A stretch of DNA of 64,000 nt from positions 682,001-746,000 of the forward strand of contig NZ_OANT01000001.1 in assembly GCF_900096995.1 (NCBI RefSeq). Direction: 5' to 3'. The position numbers and the translations under genes are program-made. The stretch comes from Acinetobacter puyangensis (lineage in GTDB: Bacteria > Pseudomonadota > Gammaproteobacteria > Pseudomonadales > Moraxellaceae). The notes under the pieces were generated by a model. The model was not told the origin of the DNA, searched no databases, and worked only from the letters and a program-made list of their open reading frames with translations. Position 1 is the stretch's first letter, and the number at the start of each line of letters is the position of its first letter. Positions 59,641 to 64,000 of the stretch are shown in pieces.

Positions 59641-60171
59641 ATGCGTTATATCAATATCGTGGGGACAACAGGTTCGGGAAAATCAACGCTTGCACGAGCG
59701 TTATCAAAAAAACTTCAATTAAGCTATATCGAATTGGATAATTTATTATGGTTAGATGATTGGCAAGAATCGCCTGATACAGAGTTTTTGGCGAAACTTG
59801 AACACAGTATACGGGCTGCATCACAGGGATGGGTGATTGATAATATTTACACTCGTGCTACGGGAATGATCTGGCAACAAGTAGATACGATTATTTGGTT
59901 GGATTATTCATTTTCGTTAAATCTATATCGCTTATTTAAACGAACATTGAGTCGTGTCATCAGTCGCAAACAATTATGGTCAGATTCCAATAATCGGGAA
60001 AGTTTTAAAATGATGTTATCCAAAGAATCTATTTTTATTTGGATGATTCAAAAATATCCTAAAAACCGACAAAAGTATTTGGCAATGATGCAAGACCCGA
60101 AATATCAACATATTCAATTTATTCATTTAACTTCAACAAAACAAACAAAAGCATTTTTACAGCAGCTTTAA
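59641..60171 (+). CDS. P-loop nucleoside/nucleotide kinase-like protein
   Basis: Adenylate-kinase-like P-loop protein with Walker A GTTGSGKST (residues 8-16) and IIWLDYSFSLNLYRLFKRTLSR resembling the DxxF...R lid region of AAA_17/FlaR-like proteins. Length 176 aa. Related genes are often annotated as adenylate kinase or DNA topology modulation protein, without proof of substrate. No clear Shine-Dalgarno; TTTACATTATT precedes the ATG. First of three small enzyme genes in a row. Confidence 0.75.
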   Translation: MRYINIVGTTGSGKSTLARALSKKLQLSYIELDNLLWLDDWQESPDTEFLAKLEHSIRAASQGWVIDNIYTRATGMIWQQVDTIIWLDYSFSLNLYRLFKRTLSRVISRKQLWSDSNNRESFKMMLSKESIFIWMIQKYPKNRQKYLAMMQDPKYQHIQFIHLTSTKQTKAFLQQL

Positions 60172-60181
60172 TCAGAGAAAG

Positions 60182-60622
60182 ATGATGCAAACAATTCGCG
60201 CTAAAGCTTTGTGTATTTTTCGTCATAATGACAAAGTTTTATTATCAGAAGCTTATGATCCAGCCAAAGATGAACATTATCTAAGACCGATCGGTGGTAG
60301 CATTGAGTTTGGCGAAACATCGCAACAGGCCATTGAAAGAGAAGTACTTGAAGAGATTGGTGCAGAAATCCATGTGCTTGGATTGCTAGAGGTATATGAA
60401 AATTTATTTACTTTTAATGGCAAACAAGGTCACGAAATTGTGTTTATGTATCATGCACAATTAAAAGATCAACGTATATATGATCAACCGCAAGTATTGG
60501 GCTGCGAAACCGATGGGACGCAGTTTATTGCAAAATGGTTTAGTCAGGCTGAAATTTATACTAGCCAAAAACCTGTTTATCCGATAGGCGTTGATCGTGT
60601 ACTGTTTAGCAATTCTTTCTAG
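60182..60622 (+). CDS. Nudix hydrolase
   Basis: Hydrolyses a nucleoside diphosphate linked to another moiety. The full Nudix box GX5EX7REUXEEXGU is present (residues 39-61, ending REVLEEIGA). Length 146 aa. It starts ten bases after the kinase-like gene with AGAGAAAG upstream, so the two should be co-expressed. The two initial ATGs are equally possible. Substrate unknown. Confidence 0.87.
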   Translation: MMQTIRAKALCIFRHNDKVLLSEAYDPAKDEHYLRPIGGSIEFGETSQQAIEREVLEEIGAEIHVLGLLEVYENLFTFNGKQGHEIVFMYHAQLKDQRIYDQPQVLGCETDGTQFIAKWFSQAEIYTSQKPVYPIGVDRVLFSNSF

Positions 60623-60665
60623 GTATGATCATGTTTCAATTTAAGATAAATCGAGTGTTTAAAAT

Positions 60666-61274
60666 ATGGATGAAATGACAAATTTCTTGGCAAATGGGGT
60701 GATCTTAAGTCAATGTGGTGTGCGTCTGGAACCTTTGGATTTTAGCCATGCTGATGGTTTGGCTAAAGCATGCCAAGATGGAGAACTGTGGACATTGCGG
60801 GTAACGTCTACACCCCATTATACAAAGGTTGATGAATATATTGCTCAGGCACTTGAACAAAAAGATGTGGGTAGCCGATTTGCTTTTGCCGTGATTGATA
60901 TTGAGCAGGATATTGTGATTGGTACCAGTAGTTATCATGATATTGTGCCTGCACTTGGGCGTGTGGAAATTGGCTATACTTGGTATGCCAAGACCTATCA
61001 ACGTACCTATGTCAATACCACCTGTAAATTTTTGCTGTTACAACATGCTTTTGAGGTATTAAAGGCCAATACAGTAGGTTTTCGTACCGATCAATTTAAT
61101 TTTGCCAGTCAAAAAGCAATTGAACGTCTGGGTGCAAAAAAAGATGGGGTGATTCGTGGGCATGCTTTGCGTAAAGATGGCAGCATTCGCGATACTGTGA
61201 TGTATAGCATTGTTCATGGTGAATGGACAAATGTGAAAGCGCATTTAAGCGATTTATTACAGAATAAATATTAG
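60666..61274 (+). CDS. GNAT-family N-acetyltransferase
   Basis: Acetyl-CoA dependent transferase of the RimJ/RimL-like type. N-terminal VRLEPLDFSHADGLAKACQDGELW is typical; the core includes FAFAVIDIEQDIVIGTSSYHDI, RVEIGYTWYAKTYQRTYVNTTCKFLLLQHAFE (acetyl-CoA site) and TDQFNFASQKAIERLGAKKDGVIRGH. Length 202 aa. A second ATG three codons in is possible. It follows the Nudix gene after 43 bases. Confidence 0.87.
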   Translation: MDEMTNFLANGVILSQCGVRLEPLDFSHADGLAKACQDGELWTLRVTSTPHYTKVDEYIAQALEQKDVGSRFAFAVIDIEQDIVIGTSSYHDIVPALGRVEIGYTWYAKTYQRTYVNTTCKFLLLQHAFEVLKANTVGFRTDQFNFASQKAIERLGAKKDGVIRGHALRKDGSIRDTVMYSIVHGEWTNVKAHLSDLLQNKY

Positions 61275-61401
61275 AAAAGGGCAGTATTTGGATAAGCATC
61301 AGCTTTTTGTATTGTCGAGAAAAATTATTTCATCAAGATACGAGGAGTAAGGCGAAGATTTTTATCTGCTTTCACAGCGTAGAGAGGGTTAAACTGGCTT
61401 A

Positions 61402-61428
61402 AAAAACTGCTAGAATAGAGCGGTTTTT
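61402..61428 (+). promoter_or_regulatory. Attenuator-like hairpin upstream of pheS
   Basis: AAAAACTGCT pairs with AGCGGTTTTT (one G-U pair) around a seven-base loop and ends in a T-run, giving a terminator shape only 30 bases before the pheS start. In E. coli pheST is controlled by attenuation, but I find no convincing Phe-rich leader peptide here. Confidence 0.5.
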
Positions 61429-61430
61429 AA

Positions 61431-62438
<1,008 letters not shown>

Positions 62439-62468
62439 TATAGATATTGATTGTAATGATGAAATTAA

Positions 62469-62573
62469 AATCCCCCTAAATCCCCCTTTAAAAAGGGGGA
62501 CTTCTTACGAAATAAATTGTAGAGATTAATTCGTGGATTCCTCCTCTTTTCCAAAGAGGGGTTAGGGGAGATT
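62469..62573. mobile_element. MITE-like palindromic element between pheS and pheT
   Basis: About 105 bases with imperfect terminal inverted repeats: the left end AATCCCCCTAAATCCCCCT and the complement of the right end AATCTCCCCTAACCCCTCT share 15 of 19 positions. Two internal hairpins are present, CCCCCTTT/AAAGGGGG at 62482-62499 and CCTCTTT/AAAGAGG at about 62542-62559. No open reading frame and no obvious target-site duplication. The composition (runs of C and G) is quite unlike the surroundings. Confidence 0.65.
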
Positions 62574-62587
62574 AGGGAATAGACAAG

Positions 62588-64000
62588 ATGAAAATTAGTG
62601 AAAATTGGTTACGCAGTTGGGTGAACCCGGCAGTTGATAGTGACAAGTTGGCCGAACAACTGACCATGTTGGGACTGGAAATTGATGAAACTGCTCCTGT
62701 GGCAAAACCTTTTACCGGTGTGGTGGTAGGAGAGGTCTTGACGGTTGAGCAGCATCCCGATGCAGATCGTTTACGTGTCACCACAGTCAACATCGGAGAG
62801 GCTGAACCTCTACAAATCGTTTGTGGTGCCCCTAATGTACGTGTCGGAATGAAAGCTCCGGTAGCGACCATTGGTGCAGTATTACCGGGTGATTTTAAAA
62901 TCAAAAAAGGTAAGCTACGTGGCGTTGAATCACATGGCATGCTATGCGGTGCATCAGAAATTGATCTGGAAGATAAGATTGATGGCTTGCTGGAATTACC
63001 GGAAGATGCACCAGTTGGGATATGCATCCGCGAATATTTGAAGCTTGATGATCGGGTCATTGACATTAGTATTACACCGAATCGTGGTGACTGTTTTAGT
63101 ATTCGTGGGATTGCCCGCGAAGTAGCAGTAATCAATCAACTGAAATATCAGGCACCTGATATTGAGCCTGTTGCCGCAACGATTGCAGATGAAAAACCAG
63201 TCTTTGTGGAAACACAAGGTGCACCACGTTATTTGGGCCGTATCATTAAAAATGTCAATACGCAGGCAGTTACACCAGACTGGATGCAAGAGGCATTGTC
63301 ACGTTCGGGGATTCGTAGTCACAGTATTCTGGTGGATATTACCAACTATGTATTGATGGAACTGGGTCAACCCCTGCATGCTTTTGATCTGGATAAAATC
63401 ACTGGTTCAGTGATTGTGCGTCAGGCCAAACAAGGTGAAAAGTTGGTTTTACTGAATGAGCAGGAAGTTGCACTGCAAGATGATGTGATGGTAATTGCTG
63501 ATGATGAAAAAGTGCTGGCAATTGCAGGGATCATGGGTGGCTTATCGTCTAGTGTGACTGATACAACTCGGGATATTTTTCTGGAAAGTGCCTTCTTTGA
63601 TCCTTTAGCCATTGCTGGTCGTGCCCGTCGTTTTGGTTTACATACCGATGCATCGCAACGTTATGAACGTGGGGTCGATTTCGAATTACCTTTGCTTGCC
63701 ATGCAGCGTGCCAGTCAGTTGATTCAACAACTGGCAGCAACAGATGAAACCGGTTTTGCTGAAATTACCGTAGAGGAAAAACCTGAGTTATTACCAAAGC
63801 GTACAGCGATTGGTTTGACACAAGTTCAGGTGGATAAACTACTCGGCTTTAGCATTGAAGGTGCTTTTATTGAAGATGTTCTGACACGTCTTGAATGTCA
63901 GGTTGAACGCACCGTAGAGGATGGCTGGATTGTTACACCGCCTTCACATCGTTATGATTTAAGCATTTATCAGGATTTGATTGAAGAAATTGCCCGCATC
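62588..64000 (+). CDS. pheT: Phenylalanyl-tRNA synthetase beta subunit (partial, runs off window)
   Basis: First 471 codons of the beta subunit of PheRS. It starts MKISENWLRSWVNPAVDSDKLAEQLTMLGLE and has the EMAP-like tRNA-binding domain at about residues 40-150 (VVVGEVLTVEQHPDADRLRVTTV, GAPNVRVGMKAPVATIGAVLPG), then the B1/B3-B4 editing core with PNRGDCFSIRGIAREV and RYLGRIIKNV...DWMQEALSRSGIRSHSILVDITNYVLMELGQPLHAFDLDKI. No frame break within the visible part. A weak GGGAATAGACAAG precedes the ATG. Confidence 0.95.
   Translation, partial: MKISENWLRSWVNPAVDSDKLAEQLTMLGLEIDETAPVAKPFTGVVVGEVLTVEQHPDADRLRVTTVNIGEAEPLQIVCGAPNVRVGMKAPVATIGAVLPGDFKIKKGKLRGVESHGMLCGASEIDLEDKIDGLLELPEDAPVGICIREYLKLDDRVIDISITPNRGDCFSIRGIAREVAVINQLKYQAPDIEPVAATIADEKPVFVETQGAPRYLGRIIKNVNTQAVTPDWMQEALSRSGIRSHSILVDITNYVLMELGQPLHAFDLDKITGSVIVRQAKQGEKLVLLNEQEVALQDDVMVIADDEKVLAIAGIMGGLSSSVTDTTRDIFLESAFFDPLAIAGRARRFGLHTDASQRYERGVDFELPLLAMQRASQLIQQLAATDETGFAEITVEEKPELLPKRTAIGLTQVQVDKLLGFSIEGAFIEDVLTRLECQVERTVEDGWIVTPPSHRYDLSIYQDLIEEIARI

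Noticed and set aside
62482..62499. Strong hairpin in the pheS-pheT spacer as an intrinsic terminator
   Set aside because: Not followed by a T-run on either strand, and pheT must be transcribed; it fits better as part of the palindromic element.

Overview
The window looks like a chromosomal segment of an Acinetobacter species (Gammaproteobacteria, Moraxellaceae). The composition is AT-rich (roughly 40% GC by eye). It carries a PAP2-phosphatase gene followed by a complete adeI-adeJ-adeK efflux operon of the kind known from Acinetobacter. Many products are Gram-negative envelope proteins (LolA, lipoproteins, RND pumps). No phage, integron, plasmid, CRISPR, rRNA or tRNA gene was seen; the species cannot be named from sequence reading alone.

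Layout. 1-5 kb (all minus): the start of an RND pump gene with its lipoprotein adaptor, a coiled-coil DUF4124-like protein, a DUF2147 protein, and a CidA/LrgA-LrgB pair. 5-10.5 kb: hflX, an acyltransferase, a phospholipase-D-type lipoprotein, a metallophosphoesterase and a small secreted protein with an internal duplication. 10.8-14 kb: a glutamate/aspartate ABC importer operon (gltIJKL). 14.7-17.9 kb: a short class II UvrA-like ATPase and a ParE-type toxin-antitoxin pair. 17.9-28.5 kb: mostly housekeeping (valS, an unknown gene coupled to an SDR, an HD-GYP protein, lolA, rpmA-rplU, ispB) and a Gcr-type membrane protein. 28.8-35.4 kb: PAP2 phosphatase plus adeIJK behind a promoter overlapped by a 24-bp palindrome. 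35.5-38 kb: four-gene cluster with two paralogous lipoproteins flanking two paralogous YbjQ proteins. 38-42.6 kb: serS, cysG, a pair of REP-like repeats, trmL, and a frameshifted HxlR regulator divergent from a WrbA-like flavoprotein. 42.9-50.5 kb: aspartate decarboxylase/antiporter pair (aspD-aspT), two transporters and a hemolysin III family protein. 50.7-56 kb: a methyltransferase and a two-gene ABC exporter system behind a near-perfect Fur box. 56-59.5 kb: a beta-oxidation pair. 59.6-64 kb: kinase-like, Nudix and GNAT genes, then pheS and pheT separated by a MITE-like palindromic element; pheT runs off the window.

How it fits together. The operons are compact and several have visible control elements: the adeIJK palindrome over its own -10, the Fur box on the ABC pair, an inverted repeat next to a consensus promoter for the WrbA-like gene whose presumed repressor is broken, and hairpins between gltI and gltJ and just upstream of pheS. 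The candidates for something little described are the lipoprotein/YbjQ quartet, the orphan Fur-controlled ABC pair, the repeat families after cysG and inside pheS-pheT, and the Gcr-type protein, whose traditional recombinase name does not match its membrane topology. All family names rest on reading motifs and general homology, not on a database search.
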